From: Gp7-AA10 sp035516895
Lineage (GTDB): Bacteria > Acidobacteriota > Thermoanaerobaculia > Gp7-AA8
Assembly: GCA_035516895.1 (NCBI GenBank)
Contig: DATIZY010000255.1
Span: 1-7,135, forward strand
Length of the DNA: 7,135 nucleotides
Direction of reading: 5' to 3'
A model generated the notes under the pieces. The model had not been told where the DNA came from. It saw only the letters and a program-made list of their open reading frames with translations, and made no database searches. The stretch's first letter is position 1. Every line of letters begins with the position of its first letter. The position numbers and the translations under genes are program-made. Below, piece after piece: positions 1-5,643 of the stretch.

Positions 1-78
1 GGCCCGTCCGGCACCTCGCCCGAGAACGTCTCCGACACCACGACGAGTGGCAGGAGCGGCGGCTCGAACCGCAGTTAA
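1..78. other. Edge fragment of a neighbouring gene, strand unresolved
   Basis: Both strands look coding here, with almost every third position G or C in a phase shared by the two readings. On the plus strand, frame 1 is open from the edge to a TAA at 76-78 and would encode a Ser/Gly/Thr-rich 25-residue tail ending SGGSNRS. On the minus strand the opposing frame reads a protein-like stretch, LLPLVVVSETFSGEVPDG, running off the edge, with an in-frame TAA just upstream and only CTG or GTG as possible starts. The plus reading is slightly favoured because a hairpin follows its stop by 8 bp. I recognise no family in either reading. Confidence 0.3.
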
Positions 79-86
79 CCACACCG

Positions 87-112
87 CCTCTCCCCGCCCC
101 GGCGGGGAGAGG
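87..112. repeat. Perfect 12-bp inverted repeat (hairpin) before the acetyltransferase gene
   Basis: Left arm 87-98 (CCTCTCCCCGCC) and right arm 101-112 (GGCGGGGAGAGG) are exact reverse complements separated by CC. The pair forms a very stable GC hairpin, although the tight loop would open the innermost pairs. It has no T-tract, so it is not a classical intrinsic terminator on either strand. The right arm holds the only purine-rich, Shine-Dalgarno-like stretch (GGGGAGAGG, 104-112) before the ATG at 125, so a transcript that included it would have that stretch sequestered. A terminator or REP-like role for the upstream gene is equally possible. Confidence 0.7.
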
Positions 113-118
113 TATCCT
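113..118 (+). promoter_or_regulatory. Possible -10 box for a leaderless transcript
   Basis: TATCCT lies exactly 6 nt before the ATG at 125, and no convincing -35 is visible. The spacing would put transcription start at or next to the start codon, the TANNNT-plus-start layout known from leaderless genes in other bacteria. It is a weak call alone; its support is that three other starts in the window have the same arrangement. Confidence 0.3.
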
Positions 119-124
119 CGGCGC

Positions 125-559
125 ATGGAAGTTCGCATCGCGCCCGCCGTCGCCGCCGACGTCGGCGAAATCAAAAAACTCCTCGAAACCAATGAGCTGA
201 CGCTCGCGGGAGTGGACGAGCACTGGAAGACCTTCGTCGTCGCGCGCGACGGCGGGAGGCTCGTCGGCTGCGGCGGCTCGGAGACGTATGCAAACGCGGC
301 GCTAATCCGGTCGGTCGCCGTGGCGCCCGAGTACCGCGGGCACGGGTTCGGCCGTCAGATCGTTCGACAGCTGCTCGATCGACTCTCGTCGTGCGGCATT
401 CGCGAGTTCTACCTTCTCACCACCACTGCTCAGGGCTATTTCACGAAGCGCGGTTTCAAGAAATGCGATCGCGATGAAGTCAACCCGCAGGTTCTCGCAT
501 CGCGCGAATTTCAGGATGCATGTCCCGACACGGCAACGGTGATGCGGTTGATGATGTAG
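125..559 (+). CDS. GNAT-family N-acetyltransferase, ArsN2-like
   Basis: This encodes a 144-residue single-domain acetyltransferase expected to move an acetyl group from acetyl-CoA to an amine in the cytoplasm. The GNAT acetyl-CoA loop is clear at residues 71-76 (RGHGFG), preceded by the beta-strand SVAVAP (63-68). The second half, with LLTTTAQGYFTKRGF (97-111), then P121, REF (127-129) and CP (133-134), matches my recollection of the ArsN2 branch of small acetyltransferases named for arsenic-resistance loci. No ars genes are nearby, so the substrate is open. An upstream in-frame ATG at 47 would add 26 Pro/Arg-rich residues and run through the hairpin at 87-112. The ATG at 125 starts right at the fold and is preferred. 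The GNAT assignment is secure; the ArsN2 branch is probable. Confidence 0.9.
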   Translation: MEVRIAPAVAADVGEIKKLLETNELTLAGVDEHWKTFVVARDGGRLVGCGGSETYANAALIRSVAVAPEYRGHGFGRQIVRQLLDRLSSCGIREFYLLTTTAQGYFTKRGFKKCDRDEVNPQVLASREFQDACPDTATVMRLMM

Positions 560-565
560 ACGGCA

Positions 566-820
566 GGCTGTGGGTGCTAGGCTGTGGGCGTTAAGCCCTA
601 GGCGTTAGGCCCTAGGCGTTAGGCCCTAGGCGTTAGGCGTTGGGCCTTAGGTGTTGGGCCGTAGGCGCTGGGCCTTAGGCGTTGGGTCCGCAGCCCAACG
701 TCGAGGACTAATGCCTGATGCCGAACGCATGGCGTCTAATGCCTGACGCCTGACGCCTGACGCCTAAGGCCTAAGGCCTAAGGCCTAAGGTCTAACGCCT
801 AACACCGAACACCGAATGCC
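566..820. repeat. Large fold-back array of 7-bp repeats filling the gap between two genes
   Basis: The left arm (566-684) is 17 consecutive in-phase heptamers with no gaps, mostly GGCGTTA, GGCCCTA or GGCCTTA, degenerate at both ends. After a 24-bp centre (685-708) the right arm (709-820) is 16 in-phase heptamers in the complementary sense: TAATGCC, TGACGCC x3, TAAGGCC x3, TAACGCC, then GAACACC and GAATGCC. Reverse-complementing the right arm gives the same GGCGTTA and GGCCTTA units, so the region can fold into one long imperfect hairpin. A smaller internal hairpin exists at 680-686/694-700 (CGTTGGG/CCCAACG). The array begins 6 bp after the acetyltransferase stop, and its last unit contains the amidohydrolase ATG. 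No other gene or canonical promoter is visible in this 256-bp gap. Confidence 0.93.
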
Positions 821-1637
821 TATCTTCGACGTTCATATCCACATTCAGCCGTGGTCGATGGTCCGGCGCGACGCGCTGGAGATGATCGACGACGCTTCGC
901 ATCGCGACGCCGCCGGGATCCTGTCCAGCGCCGCGAGCGTGCTTCGCCACCTCGACGAGAGCGGCGTGGAGCGGGCGTGCTGCATCAACTACGTCGCGCC
1001 GGAGGTCATGGGATTCACGTCCGAGGTGAATGACTGGATCGCGAGGTTCACGGAGGGACATCGCGATCGGCTGCTTCCGGTCGGTTCGGTCCATCCGCGC
1101 CACACGCCCGACGTCCTCCGCGAAACGCGGCGCATCCTCGACCTCGGCATCCGCATGATCAAGATTCATCCGCCGCATCAGCGGATCTCGCCGAATGCGC
1201 CGGAGCTCGCAGCGATGTACCGCGAGTGCGAGGCGCGCGGAGTGCCGGTCATGTTTCATACCGGCACGTCGGTGTTTCCGCGCGCACGAAATGTCTTCGC
1301 CGATCCGATGCCGGTCGACGACGTGGCCGTCGATTTTCCGGACCTGAAAATCATCCTCGCCCATGCCGGACGTCCGCTGTACGGCGAGACGGCGTTCTTC
1401 CTTGCGCGGCGTCATGCGAACGTGCATCTCGACATTTCAGGGATTCCGCCGAAGTCGCTGCCGCGCTACGTCCCGCGACTCGCAGAGATCGCCGGCAAAG
1501 TTCTGTGGGGCACCGACTGGCCCGCTCCGGGCGTCACATCACTGAGGAAGAACATCGATGATTTTCGTTCGCTTGGTTACGGCGCCCAGGTCGAGACGAG
1601 AGTTTTTTGGGACAACGCGGCGCGATTGTTCGCGTAG
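816..1637 (+). CDS. Amidohydrolase family 2 protein (TIM-barrel metal-dependent hydrolase)
   Basis: A 273-residue enzyme of the amidohydrolase-related family (PF04909 type, relatives of ACMSD decarboxylase), a cytoplasmic TIM barrel that holds a divalent metal. The expected ligands are in order: HxH at 7-9 in FDVHIH, H118 in MIKIHPPH, H148 in MFHTGTS, H183 in ILAHAGRP and the catalytic Asp D234 in WGTDWP. The family's usual length and intact motifs suggest an active enzyme; the substrate (hydrolysis or non-oxidative decarboxylation) cannot be read. The start is fixed by the metal site, which lies immediately behind residue 1. No Shine-Dalgarno is seen, because the bases upstream are repeat units, and codons 1-2 belong to the last heptamer. 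It ends 9 bp from the convergent guanylyltransferase gene. Confidence 0.9.
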   Translation: MPIFDVHIHIQPWSMVRRDALEMIDDASHRDAAGILSSAASVLRHLDESGVERACCINYVAPEVMGFTSEVNDWIARFTEGHRDRLLPVGSVHPRHTPDVLRETRRILDLGIRMIKIHPPHQRISPNAPELAAMYRECEARGVPVMFHTGTSVFPRARNVFADPMPVDDVAVDFPDLKIILAHAGRPLYGETAFFLARRHANVHLDISGIPPKSLPRYVPRLAEIAGKVLWGTDWPAPGVTSLRKNIDDFRSLGYGAQVETRVFWDNAARLFA

Positions 1638-1646
1638 GCGGGCGTC

Positions 1647-2453
1647 CTACCGCGGTAGCAGCGCGGCGACGTTGATACCGACGTGCTCGAGCGCCTCGAA
1701 CGAGCCGACGTCCGACCAGCCGAAGTCGCCGAGGAGCGACGCGACGTTCGTCGTTTTCTCCATCAGCGCGTAATCGATCGAGATCGACGGCATCGATTCG
1801 TAGTTGGCGCGCGTGACGCGCGCGATCTGGGGCGCGGCGCGCTCCAGCTCGCGGCGAAAGACGCTCGTCCGCCAGACGAACATGCTCGCGTTCCATGCGT
1901 AATTTCCGCGCTGCAGAAACTGCTCGGCGGTTTCGCGCGACGGCTTCTCGGTGAAGCGAATCACGCGCTGCACGCCCCGCTCGATTTCCGCGCCGAGCTC
2001 GAGGTATCCGTACCCGGTGTTGGGCTCCGTCGGACGGATACCGATCGCCACGAGAGAATCGTTGCGCTCGGCGAAATCGTACGCGCGGGCGAGCAGGCGC
2101 CGGAATTCATCCTCGTCGGCGATGTAATGATCGGAGGCCAGCGCGGCGACGACGCATTCGCCTTCGCGCGCTTCGATCTCGAAGCAGCAGAGCGCGATTG
2201 CCGGTGCGGTGTTGCGGCGCGCCGGTTCGGTGAGGACCGGCACGCCCGGCACGTGCTCGCGGCATTTGTCGGCGTACGCGTCGTTTGTCGAAATGTAAAT
2301 CGCATCGGCGACACCGTCGACGCGTGCCGCCGTTTTCTGCAGCAGGGATCGGCCGTCGAAGATTTTCAGAAACTGCTTTGGATTCTCCTCCGAGCTGAGC
2401 GGCCGCAGACGCGTGCCCGAGCCGCCGGCAAGGATCAACACGACACGCTTCAA
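1647..2453 (-). CDS. manC: Mannose-1-phosphate guanylyltransferase, short form lacking the C-terminal region
   Basis: This enzyme would make GDP-mannose from mannose 1-phosphate and GTP. The 268 residues carry the family signature in order: GGSGTR (10-15) and NPKQF (24-28), EPARRNTAPA (77-86), SDH (108-110), NTGYGYL (145-151), FTEKP (167-171), WNAS (187-190), SIDYALMEK (225-233) and WSDVGSF (246-252). A TTG start at 2453 is chosen because it overlaps the upstream gene's TGA as TTGA, has GGAG 7 nt upstream, and puts the GG-rich nucleotide loop at the usual distance from the N-terminus. Family members normally run to about 340-360 residues; this one stops about 16 residues after WSDVGSF and lacks the C-terminal beta-helix segment. 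It is either a natural minimal form or a recent truncation. The upstream glycosyltransferase is a plausible user of its product. Confidence 0.88.
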   Translation of the reverse strand: MKRVVLILAGGSGTRLRPLSSEENPKQFLKIFDGRSLLQKTAARVDGVADAIYISTNDAYADKCREHVPGVPVLTEPARRNTAPAIALCCFEIEAREGECVVAALASDHYIADEDEFRRLLARAYDFAERNDSLVAIGIRPTEPNTGYGYLELGAEIERGVQRVIRFTEKPSRETAEQFLQRGNYAWNASMFVWRTSVFRRELERAAPQIARVTRANYESMPSISIDYALMEKTTNVASLLGDFGWSDVGSFEALEHVGINVAALLPR

Positions 2454-3907
2454 GAAACCGCTCCGGCCAGCGCTTCCTCGGATTTGAGCACGGCCGGCGT
2501 CCCGGGCTTCCGGCCGATGGCGATGAGGCTCAGCCCCGACGACGGACGCTGCCCCTCGAACGACTTGAACAGCGGCACCATGCGGTCGAAGATCTTCGAC
2601 TGCGCGACGGGAAGTGCCTGCCGGTTGAAGACGCGCGAATTCATCCACCACGCGAGTCGCCCGATCTGGTTCTGATACGACACGTCTTCGATCTCGAAGC
2701 CCGCATCCTGCAGCTTGTTCACGAGCTCGTCCTTCTCGTAACGCCGTTGATGCCCGACGCCGCGATCGAGCGAGCCGTAAAGGCCTTTTCCCGCGGGGAC
2801 GAAGACGACGACGCGACCGCCGGGCTGCAGCAGCTGATGGACGCGCCGCAGCGCCGCGATGTCGTCGGACGTGTGCTCGAGCACGTTGATGCACAGCACC
2901 GTGTCGAGCGCGTAGCGCGAGAGATCGACCGCATCATCGGTGTCGAGATCGAGCCGCTCGACGACGATTCCCGGCCGGCGGCGAAATGCATTGCGCAGCC
3001 GGTCGATGTACGGCCGCTCTTTGTCGGTCGCCACGATCAGCTCGCGGCCGTAGAGAAAGCGCGTCATCGTTCCCGATCCGGCGCCGACCTCGAGCACGCG
3101 CTGACCGACGAACGGCGCGACGCGCTCCCAGATCCATTTGTTGTAGCGGCGCAGCCGATCGAGGCGGCGGATCGTCTGATAGGTCGCCGGCTCGTTCGCC
3201 GGATCGTCGAGCAGTCCGAACTTCAGGATCGTCCAGATCGCGCTGAAGCCGTCCTTCCAGTTGATCTTCTTGCCTTCCCAGTAATCGCGGCCGTAGTACG
3301 AGATCGGCACTTCGAAGATTCGATATCCACGCTTCGCGACCTTCGCGGTGATCTCCGGCTCGATGCCGAAGCGGTCCGATTGCAGGTTGATCGACTGAAT
3401 GACCTCGCGGCGGAAAACTTTGTAGCAGGTCTCCATGTCCGTGAGATCGAGGTTCGTCGTCATGTTCGAGAGGAACGTGAGGAAGGTGTTGCCGAGGCGG
3501 TGCCAGTAGAGCATGACGCGGCGGGGGTAGCCTTCGAAACGCGAGCCGAAAACCACGTCTGCGTGGCCGTTCAGGATCGGCTGAATGAGCTTCGGATACT
3601 CCTCGGGATCGTATTCGAGGTCCGCGTCCTGAATGATGACGATGTCGCCGCGCGCTTCCTGGATGCCGCGCCGGATCGCCGCGCCTTTGCCCTGATTGAA
3701 CGGCTGCAGCACGTGCCGGATCTCCGGCCACTGCGCGGCGAGCGCCGCGACGACGTCCTTCGAACCGTCGCTCGATTTGTCGTCGACGACGATGATTTCC
3801 TTGTCGACCGGAACTTCCTTGACGCGCCGCAAAAGCTCCGCCACGGTCGCCCGCTCGTTGTAGCAGGGGACGATGACACTGAGCACGGGCGGCTTGGATT
3901 CGGCCAT
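2450..3907 (-). CDS. Bifunctional GT2 glycosyltransferase / class I SAM-dependent methyltransferase
   Basis: A 485-residue two-domain cytoplasmic protein. Residues 8 to about 235 are a family-2 glycosyltransferase of the dolichol-phosphate-mannose/glucose synthase type: SVIVPCYNE (10-18), VVDDKSSDGS (40-49), NQGKGAAIRRG (71-81), the metal-binding DAD (94-96), GSRF (121-124) and a DxxTCYK-like DMETCYK (157-163). Residues 260-470 are a Rossmann methyltransferase: EVGAGSGT (273-280) binds SAM, D295 ends strand 2, and CINVLEH (339-345) is motif IV-like, followed by DRGVGHQRRY (381-390). There are no transmembrane helices, so it resembles soluble DPM1 rather than membrane-anchored relatives. The first gene of a minus-strand pair with manC, it probably uses a GDP- or UDP-sugar and a polyprenyl phosphate; the methylated product is unknown. 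No Shine-Dalgarno precedes the ATG; a TACAAT box does. Confidence 0.92.
   Translation of the reverse strand: MAESKPPVLSVIVPCYNERATVAELLRRVKEVPVDKEIIVVDDKSSDGSKDVVAALAAQWPEIRHVLQPFNQGKGAAIRRGIQEARGDIVIIQDADLEYDPEEYPKLIQPILNGHADVVFGSRFEGYPRRVMLYWHRLGNTFLTFLSNMTTNLDLTDMETCYKVFRREVIQSINLQSDRFGIEPEITAKVAKRGYRIFEVPISYYGRDYWEGKKINWKDGFSAIWTILKFGLLDDPANEPATYQTIRRLDRLRRYNKWIWERVAPFVGQRVLEVGAGSGTMTRFLYGRELIVATDKERPYIDRLRNAFRRRPGIVVERLDLDTDDAVDLSRYALDTVLCINVLEHTSDDIAALRRVHQLLQPGGRVVVFVPAGKGLYGSLDRGVGHQRRYEKDELVNKLQDAGFEIEDVSYQNQIGRLAWWMNSRVFNRQALPVAQSKIFDRMVPLFKSFEGQRPSSGLSLIAIGRKPGTPAVLKSEEALAGAVS
2461..2464 (-). promoter_or_regulatory. Shine-Dalgarno that fixes the TTG start of manC
   Basis: On the minus strand GGAG sits 7 nt before the TTG at 2453. 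It lies inside the last codons of the glycosyltransferase/methyltransferase gene, as expected for translational coupling. Competing GTG and TTG codons a few codons in lack comparable spacing. Confidence 0.6.
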
Positions 3908-3913
3908 TTTGGA

Positions 3914-3919
3914 ATTGTA
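3914..3919 (-). promoter_or_regulatory. Near-consensus -10 box 6 nt before the glycosyltransferase start
   Basis: The minus strand reads TACAAT, then TCCAAA, then the ATG at 3907. Only one base differs from TATAAT, and the spacing would start transcription at the start codon itself, giving a leaderless mRNA. No TTGACA-like -35 is present 16-18 bp upstream, where the heptamer array lies instead. Confidence 0.4.
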
Positions 3920-3922
3920 AGA

Positions 3923-3994
3923 GGATGAAGGCTGAAGGATGAAGGATGAATGTTCCTTCTTTACGATTCATGCTTCATCCTTCATCCTTCATTC
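3923..3994. repeat. Second heptamer fold-back array, in a divergent gene gap
   Basis: Left arm 3923-3950 is four in-phase heptamers: GGATGAA, GGCTGAA, GGATGAA, GGATGAA. Right arm 3967-3994 is four complementary heptamers: TTCATGC, TTCATCC, TTCATCC, TTCATTC. A 16-nt spacer (3951-3966) separates them, so the region can form a 28-bp imperfect stem. The period, inverted layout and GG....A frame match the array at 566-820, but the unit sequence is different. It lies between two divergently transcribed genes, so it cannot be a terminator for both and must sit in or beside their promoters. Read through in frame it encodes FMLHPSSFIL-like peptide, a false N-terminal extension of the downstream gene. 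Confidence 0.93.
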
Positions 3995-4002
3995 TTCGAG
4001 GA

Positions 4003-5343
4003 ATGCACGAAACCAACGAGTTGCTGAGGAAATCGATCCACATTGCGATCGGCGTGTTTGCCGTCACACTGGTGTGGATCCCGTGGCGGATTGCGGCCGT
4101 GATCGCGTTCGCATTCGCGATCGTCAACTGGCTCGTGCTGCATCGTATCGTGGGGAAAGGCGTCGCGCGGCACGAGCGCGGCTACGACCCGGGCATCGTG
4201 GTCTATCCGCTCGCGGTCTGCGCGCTGATCGTGATTTTCAACTGGCACGCGGGATACGCCGCGACCGCGTGGGTGATCCTCGCGTTCGGCGACGGCTTCG
4301 CGACGCTCGCCGGCCGGGCGATGCCGATCGCGCGCATTCCGTGGAATCGCGACAAGAGCTGGGGCGGCACGATCGCGTTTCTTTTGATCGGCGGCGCTGC
4401 GGCGGTGTCGATCGCGCGATTGTTCGGCGAGCCGCGCAACGGCCTCGCGATCGTCGCCGTGTTGATCGCTGCATTCGTCGAGTCGCTGCCGCTCGGCCTC
4501 AACGACAACTTCACGGTTCCTTTCGCCGCCGGAGCGACGCTCGCCGCGCTGGCGCTCCGTCCGTTCGTCGGATCGGCCATTCATCCGCCAATCGCGTGGC
4601 CGTGGATCGTCGTCAATACCGTTCTGGCGATTCTCGGCTATGCGCTGCGCACCGTCGACTTCTCCGGCTTCGTCACCGGCTGGCTTTTGGGCGACGTCGT
4701 CATTATCGGCGGCGGTCCGTCGCTGTACGTCGCGCTGCTCGCGTTTTTCGTCGTCGGCACCGCGTGCACGCGTGCGGGCTACTCGCGAAAATCGCGCGAA
4801 GGTCTCGCCCAGGAGAAGGGCGGGCGGAGGGGGGCGGGGCACGCGTTCGCGAACGTCGGCGTTGCCGCGATCTGCGCGGTGGCATGCTGGCGCGGGCTCG
4901 GCCTCGTGCCGCTGTTCATGGGCATCACATCCCTCGCGACAGCAGCCGCGGATACGGCGGGATCGGAAATCGGCCAGTGGATCGGCCGGCGCGCGTTTCT
5001 GCCGCTGACATTTCGCCGCGTCGAGCGCGGGACGGAGGGGGCGATTTCGGTCGAGGGGACGCTTGCGGGGGCGGTCGGCGCGCTCATCGTGGCGGTCGCC
5101 GGCACCGCGATGGCTGCGCATCAGATCCAGCCGGGGTTCATCGGCTCGGTGTCCATCGCTCGCTCGCACACCATCGCCGTCATCACCGTCTGCGCGATCC
5201 TCGGTTCCTACATTGAGAGTATCGCCGGAACGCTACTCAAAAACGTACCAAATAACGTGATGAATTTCTTCAACACCGCCGCCGGAGCGTTTTTGTTCTG
5301 GGTCGCGTGGCACTGGATTCCGATGTTCGGCTACGAGTTTTGA
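4003..5343 (+). CDS. Fused VTE5/dolichol-kinase-like and VTE6/DUF92 integral membrane protein
   Basis: A 446-residue polytopic membrane protein. Residues 1 to about 190 match the CTP-dependent polyprenol/phytol kinase family (VTE5, SEC59): ELLRKSIH (6-13), FGDG and GR (95-98, 104-105), DKSWGG (117-122), E160 and LNDNFTVP (166-173). Residues 200-446 match DUF92, the family of phytyl-phosphate kinase VTE6 and TMEM19: SGFVTGWLLG (221-230), TRAGYSRKS and QEKGGRRGAGHAFAN (256-264, 270-284), ADTAGSEIGQ (316-325), GTEGAISVEGTLAG (343-356) and NVMNFFNT (418-425). Together they suggest stepwise phosphorylation of an isoprenoid alcohol to its mono- then diphosphate. The start follows GAGGA directly (no spacer), and RK..H is next to it; an ATG at 3946 would translate the heptamer array and is rejected. 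Families are certain; the substrate is inferred. Confidence 0.88.
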   Translation: MHETNELLRKSIHIAIGVFAVTLVWIPWRIAAVIAFAFAIVNWLVLHRIVGKGVARHERGYDPGIVVYPLAVCALIVIFNWHAGYAATAWVILAFGDGFATLAGRAMPIARIPWNRDKSWGGTIAFLLIGGAAAVSIARLFGEPRNGLAIVAVLIAAFVESLPLGLNDNFTVPFAAGATLAALALRPFVGSAIHPPIAWPWIVVNTVLAILGYALRTVDFSGFVTGWLLGDVVIIGGGPSLYVALLAFFVVGTACTRAGYSRKSREGLAQEKGGRRGAGHAFANVGVAAICAVACWRGLGLVPLFMGITSLATAAADTAGSEIGQWIGRRAFLPLTFRRVERGTEGAISVEGTLAGAVGALIVAVAGTAMAAHQIQPGFIGSVSIARSHTIAVITVCAILGSYIESIAGTLLKNVPNNVMNFFNTAAGAFLFWVAWHWIPMFGYEF

Positions 5344-5440
5344 TGGGGTCAGACCTTAAAATCTTAAATTTTCTACTCACTGGAGATCCCCACGCTCCAC
5401 CAATCGTAGAAAATTTAAGATTTAAGGTCTGACCCCGTCA
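5341..5440. repeat. Long inverted repeat of GGGGTCAGACC type between convergent genes
   Basis: The left arm 5345-5376 begins GGGGTCAGACCTTAAAATC; the right arm 5406-5436 is its reverse complement with a single A missing. The arms flank a 29-nt loop (5377-5405) that carries a small internal TGGAG/CTCCA stem. The symmetry continues outward through one T/G (wobble) position to TGA on each side, so the stop codons of both convergent genes (5341-5343 and 5438-5440) are the outermost bases. The AT-rich arms differ sharply in composition from the surrounding genes, which suggests a mobile, MITE/REP-like insertion. It could also act as a bidirectional terminator. No transposase lies within it. Confidence 0.88.
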
Positions 5441-5635
5441 GTGGCTGTCTTTGGAGGCCGCGCGGAACACCGGGCCGTTTTGCAACTGGCCGAGCACGCT
5501 GTCGAGGCCGCGGTTCGTTTGCAGGGCCACGTGCTGCGCATATTCGTCGCAAATCGGACAAAGCCCACGGCGCATATCGCGGACACGAACCTTGGAATCA
5601 CACAACCGGCAGTTCGACTCGGGGGCTGGAGTCAT
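5438..5635 (-). CDS. Small zinc-ribbon protein, function unknown
   Basis: A 65-residue protein with two CxxC knuckles, C9/C12 and C26/C29 (CRLC and CPIC), spaced as in a treble-clef or zinc-ribbon fold and followed by a polar helix-like tail. I recognise no named family; such small proteins are often nucleic-acid or protein adaptors. The start at 5635 is preferred over the ATG 18 bp upstream because a TACAAT box lies between the two and would be coding if the longer form were used. Codon use resembles that of the neighbours, though somewhat less G/C-biased at third positions. Its stop codon lies in the edge of the long inverted repeat, so the C-terminus may have been set by that insertion. 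It is divergent from der, with 26 bp between start codons. Confidence 0.65.
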   Translation of the reverse strand: MTPAPESNCRLCDSKVRVRDMRRGLCPICDEYAQHVALQTNRGLDSVLGQLQNGPVFRAASKDSH

Positions 5636-5643
5636 GCAGACCG

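Noticed and set aside
566..820. CRISPR array interpretation of the repeat-rich gap
   Set aside because: Units are contiguous 7-mers without unique spacers, and the two halves are inverted; no cas genes are present.
1647..1658. Perfect 12-bp palindrome CTACCGCGGTAG at the end of manC, as a terminator
   Set aside because: It has no loop or T-tract and is short. It may be chance, although it includes the manC stop codon.
1683..2675. Plus-strand open frame opposite manC and the methyltransferase end
   Set aside because: It spans two real minus-strand genes and is Arg-rich without motifs; its length comes from GC bias.
2747..3928. Long open frame on the plus strand opposite the glycosyltransferase/methyltransferase gene
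   Set aside because: It mirrors the codon phase of the real gene; the translation is Arg/Asp/Val-rich with no family motifs, as expected for antisense frames in GC-rich DNA.
3982..5169. Minus-strand open frame opposite the VTE5-VTE6 fusion
   Set aside because: Charged, low-complexity translation with no membrane segments or motifs; the plus-strand frame has two clear family signatures.
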